Positions 44,898 through 52,621 of a stretch of DNA of 64,000 bases are shown here, in pieces. The stretch comes from Streptomyces hyderabadensis. Lineage in GTDB: Bacteria; Actinomycetota; Actinomycetes; Streptomycetales; Streptomycetaceae. The notes under the pieces are model-generated. The model was not told where the DNA came from and made no database searches. It saw only the letters and a program-made list of their open reading frames with translations. Location of the stretch: positions 214,014 to 278,013 of the forward strand of contig NZ_JAIOJZ010000002.1 in NCBI RefSeq assembly GCF_020404845.1, in the 5' to 3' direction. Made by a program: the position numbers and the translations under genes. How positions within the stretch are numbered: the first letter of the stretch is position 1; the number at the start of each line of letters is the position of its first letter.

Positions 44898-45296
44898 GTC
44901 GACCGGGATGTTGCCGCGGGTGGCGTTGGAGTAGGGGCAGACCTGGTGGGCCTGCTCGACCAGCTTGCGGCCGGTCTCCTCGTCGAGGCCGTCGGGCAGC
45001 TCGACCCGCAGGGTGACGGCGAGCGCGAAGCCCTCGCCCTGCTTGCCGATGCCGACCTCGGCGGTCACCGCGGCATCGCTGACGTCGACCTTGGCCGCCC
45101 GGCCGACGACGCCGAGGGCACTGCCGAAGCAGGCCGCGTACCCGGCGGCGAACAGCTGCTCGGGGTTGGTGCCCTGGCCGTTGCCGCCCATCTCGACGGG
45201 GACGCCGAGGGCGAGGTCGAGCCTGCCGTCGGAGCTGACGGTACGGCCGTCGCGGCCGTGGGTGGCGGTGGCGGCGGCGGTGTAGAGCGCGTCCAT
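44883..45296 (-). CDS. ohrA: Organic hydroperoxide resistance protein OhrA
   Basis: A 137-residue Ohr/OsmC peroxidase that reduces organic hydroperoxides with thiols. The two catalytic cysteines are present at 56 (AACFGSAL) and 120 (VCPYSNATRGN), and the Arg/Glu partners lie in the NPEQLFAAGYAAC region. The start MDALYTAAAT is the family start; the longer frame from 45353 runs into the promoter. It is divergent from ohrR, and two matching AT-rich boxes lie between. In S. coelicolor OhrR represses ohrA and is inactivated by organic peroxide; the same is expected here. Confidence 0.96.
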   Translation of the reverse strand: MDALYTAAATATHGRDGRTVSSDGRLDLALGVPVEMGGNGQGTNPEQLFAAGYAACFGSALGVVGRAAKVDVSDAAVTAEVGIGKQGEGFALAVTLRVELPDGLDEETGRKLVEQAHQVCPYSNATRGNIPVDLVIE

Positions 45297-45351
45297 GGGA
45301 GAACCGTCCCTTTCAGGAGGGGGCTGCGTGCCTGACTGCCACAAGTAGAGC

Positions 45352-45395
45352 ACTCGATCGAGTCGTACGCAACTTAATTGTGCACAACTAAATTG
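45352..45395. promoter_or_regulatory. OhrR operator region
   Basis: Two 11-bp boxes, CAACTTAATTG (45370-45380) and CAACTAAATTG (45385-45395), are separated by TGCA and differ at one base. Both are imperfect dyads of the CAA-N5-TTG type, and they are the most AT-rich bases locally. A perfect 12-bp palindrome ACTCGATCGAGT (45352-45363) lies beside them. They fall in the short ohrA/ohrR gap where OhrR binds in S. coelicolor. Confidence 0.7.
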
Positions 45396-45427
45396 GGGAC
45401 AAGGTGCAGTCGGCTACCCTGGAGCCC

Positions 45428-45898
45428 ATGACCACGCCCGCCACCGACTGGCTCCGCCTGGACCAGCAGATCTGCTTCTCCCTGAACGCCGCGTCGCGCG
45501 CCTTCGGCAGCGTCTACCGCGTGGTCCTCAAGGACCTGGGCCTCACCTACTCGCAGTACCTGGTCATGCTGGTGCTGTGGGAGCACGGCGAGCTGCCGGT
45601 GAAGAAGCTCGGCGAGCATCTGCGGCTCGACTCCGGCACGCTCTCCCCGCTGCTCAAGCGGCTGGAGGCGGCCGGTCTGGTCCGGCGCGAGCGCAGCGCG
45701 CGCGACGAGCGCTCGGTGGAGGTGCGGCTGACCGGCCAGGGCGCGGCGCTGCGCGAGCGGGCCGTCGAGGTGCCGCGCCGGATCTCCGCGGCGACCGGCC
45801 TGGACCTGACCGAGGTCCAGGACCTGCGCGCCCGCCTCGACCGGCTCACGGCGGCGCTGGACGCGTACGGCACCGATCCGGCCCCGGGACCGTCCTGA
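45428..45898 (+). CDS. ohrR: Organic peroxide sensor-regulator OhrR (MarR family)
   Basis: A 156-residue MarR-type repressor. The redox-sensing cysteine is at 16 in LDQQICFSLN, the position conserved in OhrR. The winged helix follows: VKKLGEHLRLDSGTLSPLLKRLE (about 55-80) and the wing RRERSARDERSVEVRLT. The ATG at 45428 is used; an in-frame GTG at 45404 would overlap the operator. It should repress ohrA and itself until the cysteine is oxidised. Confidence 0.95.
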   Translation: MTTPATDWLRLDQQICFSLNAASRAFGSVYRVVLKDLGLTYSQYLVMLVLWEHGELPVKKLGEHLRLDSGTLSPLLKRLEAAGLVRRERSARDERSVEVRLTGQGAALRERAVEVPRRISAATGLDLTEVQDLRARLDRLTAALDAYGTDPAPGPS

Positions 45899-45974
45899 GG
45901 GGTGCGGGCGCCGGGCCGGCGCCGGGATGACGGATCATGGCTACCAAGGACCACTGAACGAAGGGGACGGCCGA

Positions 45975-46955
45975 ATGACCTGGCTGATCACCGGCGGCGC
46001 CGGATACATCGGGGCGCACGTCGTACGGGCGATGACCGAAGCGGGCGAGAAGGCCGTGGTCTACGACGACCTGTCCACGGGGATCGCCGAGCGCGTGCCC
46101 GACGGCGTCCCCCTGGTGGTGGGCTCGGTCCTGGACGGCGAACGCGTCGCCCGCGCCCTGGCCGACCACTCCGTCACCGGCGTGGTGCACCTGGCCGCCA
46201 AGAAGCAGGTCGGCGAGTCGGTGGACCTGCCCCTGCACTACTACCGGGAGAACGTCGAGGGGCTGCGCGTCCTGCTGGACGCGGTCACCAAGGCCGAGGT
46301 CCCGTCCTTCGTCTTCTCCTCCTCCGCCGCCGTGTACGGCATGCCCGACGTCGACCTGGTGACGGAGGAGACGCCCTGCGTGCCGATGTCGCCGTACGGC
46401 GAGACCAAGCTGGCCGGCGAGTGGCTGGTCCGCGCCACCGGCAAGGCCGCGGGGCTGTCCACGGCGTCCCTGCGCTACTTCAACGTGGCGGGCGCGGCGA
46501 GCCCGGAGCTGGCCGACACCGGCGTATACAACCTCGTCCCGATGGTCTTCGAGAAGCTGACGGAGTCCGCGGCCCCCCGGATCTTCGGCGACGACTACGC
46601 GACGCCGGACGGCACCTGTGTGCGCGACTACATCCACGTCGTCGACCTGGCCGAGGCCCACGTGGCGGCGGCCCGCGCCCTGCAGTCCTCCCCGGGCAGC
46701 ACCCTCACCCTCAACATCGGCCGGGGCGAGGGCGTCTCCGTCCGCGAGATGATCGACCGCATCAACGCGCTCACCGGCTACGACCAGCCGCCGACGGTCA
46801 CGCCCCGCCGCCCCGGCGACCCGGCCCGCGTCGTCGCCTCGGCCGACCGCGCCGCCGTCGAGCTGGGCTGGAAGGCCAAGTACGACGTCGAGGACATGAT
46901 CACGTCGGCCTGGGCGGGCTGGGTGCGGCTCCACCCGGAGGCCGCGCGGGACTGA
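45975..46955 (+). CDS. galE: UDP-glucose 4-epimerase
   Basis: A 326-residue extended short-chain dehydrogenase. TGGAGYIG (residues 6-13) binds NAD. The catalytic Ser/Tyr/Lys set is in SSSAAVYG (115-122) and YGETK (Tyr141, Lys145). RYFNVAGA and the ARVVASADRA region complete the substrate site. It interconverts UDP-glucose and UDP-galactose, feeding galactose metabolism and glycan synthesis. It stands alone, with AAGGGGACGG upstream, and is close to the polymerase clusters, so it may supply UDP-galactose for the wall polymer. Confidence 0.95.
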   Translation: MTWLITGGAGYIGAHVVRAMTEAGEKAVVYDDLSTGIAERVPDGVPLVVGSVLDGERVARALADHSVTGVVHLAAKKQVGESVDLPLHYYRENVEGLRVLLDAVTKAEVPSFVFSSSAAVYGMPDVDLVTEETPCVPMSPYGETKLAGEWLVRATGKAAGLSTASLRYFNVAGAASPELADTGVYNLVPMVFEKLTESAAPRIFGDDYATPDGTCVRDYIHVVDLAEAHVAAARALQSSPGSTLTLNIGRGEGVSVREMIDRINALTGYDQPPTVTPRRPGDPARVVASADRAAVELGWKAKYDVEDMITSAWAGWVRLHPEAARD

Positions 46956-46962
46956 CGCCGGA

Positions 46963-47400
46963 TCAGCGCGGCGAGGAGACCTGCTCGCGCACCCACGCCG
47001 GGTCGGGGTTGGTGTAGGTCCGGCCCGCCACGAGCAGCGTGGGCACGGTCTCGTCGCCGCCGTTGGCCTCCCGCACCAGCTCCGCCCCGGCCGGGTCCCG
47101 CCAGATGTCGACCCAGTACAGCCGCCGCGCCCTGCGCCCCAGGCGGAGGCGCAGCCGCATGCAGTAGGCACACCCCGGCCGCCAGAACACGACCGGCCGC
47201 CCGTCGACGGCACTGCGCCGCCGCGCCTGCGACGCACCGACCGACCTGGGGAAGACCAGCGGCGAGGTCAGCCCCGCCAGCAGCACGAACACCAGCAACA
47301 GCACGGCACCCGTCCCGGTGCGCCCCTGGACGAACGGCCCGGTCGCGGCCCCCGCCCCGGCGATCAGCAGCAGCACCGGGCCCGTCCACGCCCGCCTCAT
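46963..47400 (-). CDS. Membrane-anchored glutaredoxin-like protein
   Basis: A 145-residue protein. Two short hydrophobic helices (about 5-22 and 32-50) precede a glutaredoxin fold with CxxC in WRPGCAYCMRLR (about 74-77), then TVPTLLVAGRTYTNP, where the cis-Pro motif TVP is clear. Mycoredoxin-like proteins of this type reduce mixed disulfides with mycothiol, which Streptomyces makes. Here the membrane helices are unusual. The orientation of the redox domain is likely cytoplasmic. The ATG overlaps the stop of the DinB gene (ATGA), so the two are coupled. Confidence 0.82.
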   Translation of the reverse strand: MRRAWTGPVLLLIAGAGAATGPFVQGRTGTGAVLLLVFVLLAGLTSPLVFPRSVGASQARRRSAVDGRPVVFWRPGCAYCMRLRLRLGRRARRLYWVDIWRDPAGAELVREANGGDETVPTLLVAGRTYTNPDPAWVREQVSSPR

Positions 47401-48008
47401 CGGCCCTGCCCCGGCGTTTCCCGGCGCCCGGCTTCCCGAGCCGCCCGCTCCAGCCGGTCCCGGTACGACTCCCACCACGCCGCGTCCCCCGCCGGCACCG
47501 CGGCGTTGTCCTCGCGCATCCCCACGGCGCCGTCCGTCAGCTCCCGGATGATGTCGGCGTGCCCGGCGTGCCGCTGGGTGTCCGCGATCACGCGGGTCAC
47601 GGCATGCAGCAGCGTCACCTCGTCCCTGCCCTCGGCCCACCACGGCACCCTGCCCACCGTCTCCAGCGCCACCGCGTCGATCGTCGCGTCCGCGTGGGCC
47701 CACGCCCGCCGGTACAGCCCCACGACGTACTCGCGCGACTCGTCCGCGGTGACCCACATGTCCGCGTTCTCCTCGGCGCCCTCCTCGTTCCAGGGCAGCG
47801 GCTCCTCCGACGGCCGCCCGAACACGACGCCGAGATACCCCAGCTCCACCGTGGCGGCGTGCTTCACCAGCCCGAGCAGATTGGTACCGGTCGGCGTCAC
47901 CGGCCGCCGTACCTCGTACTCCGAGAGCCCTTCCAGCTTCCAGAGCAGGGCGTCCCGAGCGGCCTGAAGGTAGAAACGGAGCACGGCCTTGGGGTCTGTT
48001 GGGATCAT
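47397..48008 (-). CDS. DinB superfamily (DUF664) protein
   Basis: A 203-residue four-helix protein. The metal-binding His positions of DinB/YfiT-like folds are visible: H50 in GLVKHAATVE and two in QRHAGHADIIRE (about 147-151). Family members include mycothiol-dependent enzymes and maleylpyruvate isomerases, so a thiol-transferase role would fit the coupled glutaredoxin-like gene, but that is inference. The start MIPTDPKAVLRFYLQAARD is conserved in this subfamily. Confidence 0.85.
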   Translation of the reverse strand: MIPTDPKAVLRFYLQAARDALLWKLEGLSEYEVRRPVTPTGTNLLGLVKHAATVELGYLGVVFGRPSEEPLPWNEEGAEENADMWVTADESREYVVGLYRRAWAHADATIDAVALETVGRVPWWAEGRDEVTLLHAVTRVIADTQRHAGHADIIRELTDGAVGMREDNAAVPAGDAAWWESYRDRLERAAREAGRRETPGQGR

Positions 48009-48095
48009 GAGGCCAGTCTCCGCTCCCTTCCTGGGAACCGTCGATCAGTTCCGTGATGTCGTCCAAGTGATCGACTTTCAGGAGGAGCTGACTCA

Positions 48096-48923
48096 GTGCG
48101 GATCTACTTGAGCGCGGACATGGAAGGCATCACGGGGCTCGTCGACGCCGACGACGTCCAGCCCGGCGGCCAGGACTACGAACGCGGACGCCGGATGATG
48201 GCCGAGGACGTCAACGCGGCCATCAGAGGAGCGGTCGCCGCGGGCGCCACTCACATCACCGTGAACGACGCACACGGCCCCATGCGCAACCTCCTGCCGG
48301 AGGCCCTGCACCCGGCCGCACGGCTCATCCGTGGCAAACCCAAGAACATGGGCATGCTCGACGGCCTCACTTCCGGCCACGACGCCATGCTCTGTGTCGG
48401 TTACCACTCCCGAGCCGGCGCACTGGGGGTGCTGAGCCACAGTTTCATGGGGCACGAGATCGAGGACATGTGGCTCGACGGCAGACCGGTGGGAGAGATC
48501 GGCCTGGCCCATGCCACCGCGGCCGCCCTCGGTGTTCCCGTGGCGGTCCTCACCGGTGACGACCGCGCCTGCGAGGAGATGACGGAGTGGGATCCCTCGG
48601 TCACCACCGTGGCCGTGAAGTACGCCCATGACCGTTTCGCCGCCGAACTGCGGCCTGCGGACGAAGCCCGCGGGGCGATCGAGGAGGCCGTTGCCACCGG
48701 CCTGGCCGGAACGAGGGCCGCGGCGGCGAACCCGGACCCGGCCGTCCTGGCGGTCCGATGGCAGTCGGCCTCGGTGGCCTCGGTGCTTCAGGGCATCCCG
48801 GGTGTCACCGCCAGGGACTCCCGGACGGTCCAGGCCCGGGGCGCGCTGCCCGGCCTCTACCGTCAGTTCTGCGTCTGGATGCGGGTGGCGGCCTCCATGA
48901 CCAACCAGCGACCGTATTGCTGA
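48096..48923 (+). CDS. M55 family D-aminopeptidase (DppA-like)
   Basis: A 275-residue zinc peptidase. The metal and catalytic residues fall where they do in Bacillus DppA: D8 and E10 in SADMEG, H60 in NDAHG, H104 in VGYHSRAG and E134 in GEIGLAH, with His115 (LSHSF) as a likely catalytic base. DppA releases D-amino acids from short D-peptides such as D-Ala-D-Ala, which fits recycling of wall peptides. The GTG start has AGGAGGAG upstream. Unlike in Bacillus, no dipeptide-transporter genes adjoin, and its codons are slightly less GC-biased than its neighbours. Confidence 0.93.
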   Translation: MRIYLSADMEGITGLVDADDVQPGGQDYERGRRMMAEDVNAAIRGAVAAGATHITVNDAHGPMRNLLPEALHPAARLIRGKPKNMGMLDGLTSGHDAMLCVGYHSRAGALGVLSHSFMGHEIEDMWLDGRPVGEIGLAHATAAALGVPVAVLTGDDRACEEMTEWDPSVTTVAVKYAHDRFAAELRPADEARGAIEEAVATGLAGTRAAAANPDPAVLAVRWQSASVASVLQGIPGVTARDSRTVQARGALPGLYRQFCVWMRVAASMTNQRPYC

Positions 48924-48983
48924 CCGACCAGATCACGGCGATAGCCCTCCGGCGGCATCGAGAACCGTCCCGTCAGTGGCGCG

Positions 48984-49379
48984 TCACAGGGCGACGAGAC
49001 CGGCCGTCGTTTCCTTGAAGCCGCAGGCGTCGAAGTAGAACGGGCGCAGGTGGTCCTCGAAGTCGACGTGCAGCCACTCGCAGCCCGCCGCGCGGGCCCC
49101 TTCGGCGGCGACCGCGACGAGTCGGGCGCCGACGCCGCGCGACCGTTGGTGCCGGGCCACCGCCGTGTCCAGCAGGAAGGCGTGCGCTCCGCCGTCCCAG
49201 GCGACGTTGACGAAGCCGACCAGGGAGCCGTCCTCCCGGGCGCAGACCCAGCCGAGGCTGTGCCGCTCCAATTGCGTGCGCCAGTCGGTCCGTTCGACCG
49301 GATGACCGAAGGCCTCGGCGTGCAGGGCGTTCAGCGAGCCGTTGTCGACGTCTTCGCGCCACAGGTAGGTGGTCGTCAC
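48984..49379 (-). CDS. GNAT family N-acetyltransferase
   Basis: A 131-residue acetyltransferase. The acetyl-CoA loop is in RHQRSRGVGARLVAVA (about 78-93), with the strand GWVCAREDGSLVGFVNVAW before and YFDACGFKET as the usual GNAT terminal motif. The substrate is unknown. The GTG at 49379 was chosen because upstream codons in the frame become unlike coding sequence. The neighbour on the same strand begins 30 bp upstream. Confidence 0.88.
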   Translation of the reverse strand: MTTTYLWREDVDNGSLNALHAEAFGHPVERTDWRTQLERHSLGWVCAREDGSLVGFVNVAWDGGAHAFLLDTAVARHQRSRGVGARLVAVAAEGARAAGCEWLHVDFEDHLRPFYFDACGFKETTAGLVAL

Positions 49380-49408
49380 CGCCCGATCGTACGTGGCGGG
49401 CGCGGCGG

Positions 49409-49849
49409 CTACAGCGGTCGGACGAAGGGGGCCCGCCACTGCGGGGACGGGTCCGAGCCCAGGGCCGACCAGTACTCCCGGCCGCCGGTGATCCGCCCCT
49501 CCCGGACCGTCCACAGGGACACCGCCCGGTGGACGCCCATCGTCTCGTGCGGGACCTCCACCTCCGAGACCACGGTCTCGCCGTCGGCCACGACGCGTAT
49601 CACCTCGATCGACCAGCCCTCCGGATACTCCGCGTTGACGCTCACGAAGTCGGCGCGGCCCTCGATCCGCTCGGCGCTGACCGGCCACTCCACCACCAGG
49701 TCCTCGGCGAGCAGCGCGGCCAGGCCGTCCCAGTCCCGGGCCTGCATGCGGGTCCAGAACTCCCGGACGATCGCGGCGGGTTCCGCGGGTTCCGCGGGTT
49801 CCACGGATTCGACAGGTTCCACTGGTTCCGGAGACGGTGTGTGTGTCAT
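49409..49849 (-). CDS. NTF2-like (SnoaL-type) protein
   Basis: A 146-residue protein. After a Pro/Glu/Val tail (PEPVEPVESVEPAEPAEPA) the fold begins VREFWTRMQARDWDGLAALL, the typical SnoaL-like helix, then sheets with VVSEVEVPHETMGVHRAVSLW. Members bind small polar molecules or act as isomerases or limonene-epoxide-like hydrolases. Its function is unknown. The N-terminal repeats are probably a flexible leader. The gene lies directly upstream of the GNAT gene and may be co-transcribed. Confidence 0.8.
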   Translation of the reverse strand: MTHTPSPEPVEPVESVEPAEPAEPAAIVREFWTRMQARDWDGLAALLAEDLVVEWPVSAERIEGRADFVSVNAEYPEGWSIEVIRVVADGETVVSEVEVPHETMGVHRAVSLWTVREGRITGGREYWSALGSDPSPQWRAPFVRPL

Positions 49850-49895
49850 GGGCGCAGCCTGACAGGGGGCACTGACAGTCGCGCTCCGGCCCTGC

Positions 49896-50528
49896 TCAGA
49901 GCGCCTTCAGGCCCTCCGCCGTGGCCCGCGCCAGCGATCCCAGGTACCCCTTGGGCAGCTTCGGGCTGCGGACGACCACCGAACGCCAGTACAGCGGGCC
50001 CGAGATCAGGTCCAGGGCCAGGTCCGCGTCGAGGCCCGGGGCCAGCTCACCGCGTTCGGCCGCCGCCGCGAGGATCCGGCTGGCGACGCCGTCCTGGCCC
50101 TCGCGCAGGGTCTTCTGGAGCGCCTCGGCGATGTCGGGGTTGCGGGCCGCCTCCGCCTGGAGGTCGGGGATGACCTGCGAGGCCACCGGGTGGCGCAGCG
50201 CGCGCGACGTCACCTCGTACAGCAGCCGCAGGTCACCCTCCAGGGAGCCGGTGTCCGGCGCGGGCAGGCCCTGTACGGCGAGGGCGGAGACGATGTCGAG
50301 CACCAGGTGCAGCTTGGAGCGCCAGCGCCGGTAGACGGCGGTCTTGCCGACGCCCGCGCGGCGCGCGATGCCCTCGATCGACATCCGTGCGTAGCCGACC
50401 GCCGCCAGTTCCTCGAAGACCGCGGCCCGGATGGCCTCCGTCACGTCCTCGCGGAGCACCGCGGCCCCCGCGGGGGCCCGGCGGCGCGGGCGCGGCGTCG
50501 GCTCGTCGGCGGCGGCGTTGGTCGTCAT
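49896..50528 (-). CDS. TetR family regulator
   Basis: A 210-residue repressor. The helix-turn-helix is EGIARRAGVGKTAVYRRWRSK (about 52-72) after the AIRAAVFEELAAVGYARMS helix. The C-terminal ligand domain has the TetR_C_11-like pattern. The start MTTNAAADEP was chosen at 50528, since upstream the frame runs through the promoter. The divergent ABC exporter genes begin about 170 bp away. Two 17-bp direct repeats in that gap are likely binding sites. Confidence 0.9.
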   Translation of the reverse strand: MTTNAAADEPTPRPRRRAPAGAAVLREDVTEAIRAAVFEELAAVGYARMSIEGIARRAGVGKTAVYRRWRSKLHLVLDIVSALAVQGLPAPDTGSLEGDLRLLYEVTSRALRHPVASQVIPDLQAEAARNPDIAEALQKTLREGQDGVASRILAAAAERGELAPGLDADLALDLISGPLYWRSVVVRSPKLPKGYLGSLARATAEGLKAL

Positions 50529-50545
50529 GCGGGCCAAGCATAGGG

Positions 50546-50610
50546 CGTAACGACGAAACGGTTGCGTTCCGGCGTCCCCACGCCCTACGCTCACGTTACG
50601 ACGATACGGT
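50546..50610. promoter_or_regulatory. Direct repeats between TetR gene and ABC exporter
   Basis: Two 17-bp copies with two differences, CGTAACGACGAAACGGT (50546-50562) and CGTTACGACGATACGGT (50594-50610), stand 48 bp apart in the divergent gap. They are plausible TetR sites controlling both directions. Confidence 0.5.
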
Positions 50611-50700
50611 GCCGTCCCGACGTAAGTGAACACCCACCGTCATCCAGGTGAACGACGGGCGCCGCCCTCTCGCCCCCTCCCCCGAGCGAAAGCACCGGAT

Positions 50701-51633
50701 GTGAGCCAGGTCCTCGACCCCCCGCCCCCGACCACCCAGGCGCCCCCCGGCCCCGAACCGGACCACGACCTCGCGGCACTCGCCGCCCGGCACGGGCTGT
50801 CGGTCAGCGGTGCCCGCCCCTCCCTGCCCCAGTACGTCCGCCAGCTGTGGGCGCGCCGGCACTTCATCGGCGCCTTCTCCACCGCCAAGCTCACCGCCCA
50901 GTACAGCCAGGCCAAGCTCGGCCAGGTCTGGCAGGTGATGACGCCCCTGCTCAACGCGGCGGTGTACTACTTCATCTTCGGCATGCTGATGAACACCAGC
51001 CGCGGCGTGGAGGACTTCGTCCCGTTCCTGGTCACCGGCGTGTTCGTGTGGACGTTCACCCAGAGCTCGATCATGGCGGGCACCCGGGCCATCTCCGGCA
51101 ACCTCGGCCTGGTCCGCGCCCTGCACTTCCCGCGGGCGGCGCTGCCGGTGTCGTTCTGCCTGCAGCAGCTCCAGCAGCTGCTGTTCTCGATGGCCGCCCT
51201 CGTCCTGATCCTGCTGGCCTTCGGCGTGCCGCCCGCCCCCTCCTGGGTGCTCGCGGTCCCGGCACTGGTGCTGCAGTTCCTGTTCAACGCGGGCGTGGCC
51301 ATGGTCATGGCCCGGGTGGGTTCGAAGATCCCCGACATGGCCCAGCTGATGCCGTTCCTGCTGCGCACCTGGATGTACGCCTCGGGCGTCATGTTCAGCA
51401 TCCACCACATGACCGGCCCCGACAGCGGCCTGCCGTCCTGGGTCGGCACCGCCCTCCAGCTCAACCCCGCCGTCGTCTACATCGACCTGATGCGCTTCGC
51501 CCTGATCGACAGCTTCGGCGGCAGCCAGCTGCCGCCCCACGTGTGGGCGCTCGCGGTGGGCTGGGCCCTGGTCGCCGGGGTCGGCGGCTTCATCTACTTC
51601 TGGAAGGCCGAGGAGACGTACGGTCGTGGCTGA
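50701..51633 (+). CDS. ABC-2 type exporter permease (TagG/Wzm-like)
   Basis: A 310-residue protein with six helices in the C-terminal two thirds. The cytoplasmic part RQLWARRHFIGAFSTAKLTAQYSQAKLGQVWQVMTPLLNA is the characteristic ABC-2 polysaccharide exporter start (about 45-85). It would export undecaprenyl-linked wall polymer with the next gene product. The GTG at 50701 (SQVLDPPPPTT) was chosen because the frame upstream enters the promoter; an earlier GTG at 50626 is possible. The 3' end overlaps the ATPase gene by 8 bp. Confidence 0.88.
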   Translation: MSQVLDPPPPTTQAPPGPEPDHDLAALAARHGLSVSGARPSLPQYVRQLWARRHFIGAFSTAKLTAQYSQAKLGQVWQVMTPLLNAAVYYFIFGMLMNTSRGVEDFVPFLVTGVFVWTFTQSSIMAGTRAISGNLGLVRALHFPRAALPVSFCLQQLQQLLFSMAALVLILLAFGVPPAPSWVLAVPALVLQFLFNAGVAMVMARVGSKIPDMAQLMPFLLRTWMYASGVMFSIHHMTGPDSGLPSWVGTALQLNPAVVYIDLMRFALIDSFGGSQLPPHVWALAVGWALVAGVGGFIYFWKAEETYGRG

Positions 51634-52492
51634 CACTCCCGCTGACAAGACCCCCGCTGACAAGACCCCCGCCGAGCGCGTGCCCACCGTCGTCGCCGAC
51701 GGCGTCGACATCGTCTACCGGGTCAACGGCACCGGGGCCGGCCGCGGCTCCGCGACCGCCGCCCTCAACCGCATCCTGCGCGGCAAGAAGGCCGAGAAGG
51801 CCGCGGGCGTGCGCCGGGTGCACGCCGTGAAGAACGTGTCCTTCGTGGCGTACCGCGGCGAGGCCATCGGCCTGATAGGGACCAACGGCTCGGGCAAGTC
51901 GACGCTGCTCAAGGCGGTCGCCGGGCTGCTCCCGGTGGAGAGGGGCCGGATCTACACCGACGGGCAGCCCTCCCTGCTCGGCGTCAACGCCGCCCTGATG
52001 AACGACCTCACCGGCGAGCGCAACGTGTACCTCGGCGGCCTGGCGATGGGCATGTCCCGCGCGCAGGTCAAGGAGCGGTACCAGGAGATCGTCGACTTCT
52101 CCGGGATCAACGACAAGGGCGACTTCATCACCCTGCCGATGCGCACGTACTCCTCCGGCATGGCGGCCCGGCTGCGGTTCTCCATCGCCGCCGCCAAGGA
52201 CCACGACGTCCTCCTCGTCGACGAGGCCCTGGCCACCGGCGACCGCTCCTTCCAGAAGCGGTCCGAGGAACGCATCCGGGAGCTGCGGCAGCACGCCGGC
52301 ACGGTGTTCCTGGTCAGCCACAGCAACAAGTCCATCCGCGACACCTGCGACCGGGTGCTGTGGCTGGAGCGCGGCGAGCTGCGCATGGACGGGCCGACGG
52401 AGGAGGTCCTGAAGGAGTACGAGAAGTTCACCGGCGGTCCGGACAAGGCGGCGAAACCCAAGCCCGCACCCAAGGCGAAGGCCGCCGCCTGA
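51626..52492 (+). CDS. ABC exporter ATPase (TagH/Wzt-like)
   Basis: A 288-residue ATPase. Walker A GTNGSGKST (about 85-93), signature SSGMAARLRFSIA and Walker B LLVDEALATGD are of the TagH/Wzt kind. It drives flipping of lipid-linked teichoic-type polymer. A basic/Pro/Ala tail (KAAKPKPAPKAKAAA) ends the protein. The GTG start lies within the permease gene (8-bp overlap), so the pair is translationally coupled. Confidence 0.94.
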   Translation: MADTPADKTPADKTPAERVPTVVADGVDIVYRVNGTGAGRGSATAALNRILRGKKAEKAAGVRRVHAVKNVSFVAYRGEAIGLIGTNGSGKSTLLKAVAGLLPVERGRIYTDGQPSLLGVNAALMNDLTGERNVYLGGLAMGMSRAQVKERYQEIVDFSGINDKGDFITLPMRTYSSGMAARLRFSIAAAKDHDVLLVDEALATGDRSFQKRSEERIRELRQHAGTVFLVSHSNKSIRDTCDRVLWLERGELRMDGPTEEVLKEYEKFTGGPDKAAKPKPAPKAKAAA

Positions 52493-52621
52493 CCCGTCCC
52501 GAAGGGCCTCTTCGCCCGGAAAGCGTACGTACGGTTAACCCTTTTGCCTGATTAGTGCCACTATGGCCGGACGAACGAGCAGGAGTGTGCCGGGAGCGCC
52601 GACGGCGAAGGAGTCCCCGCG

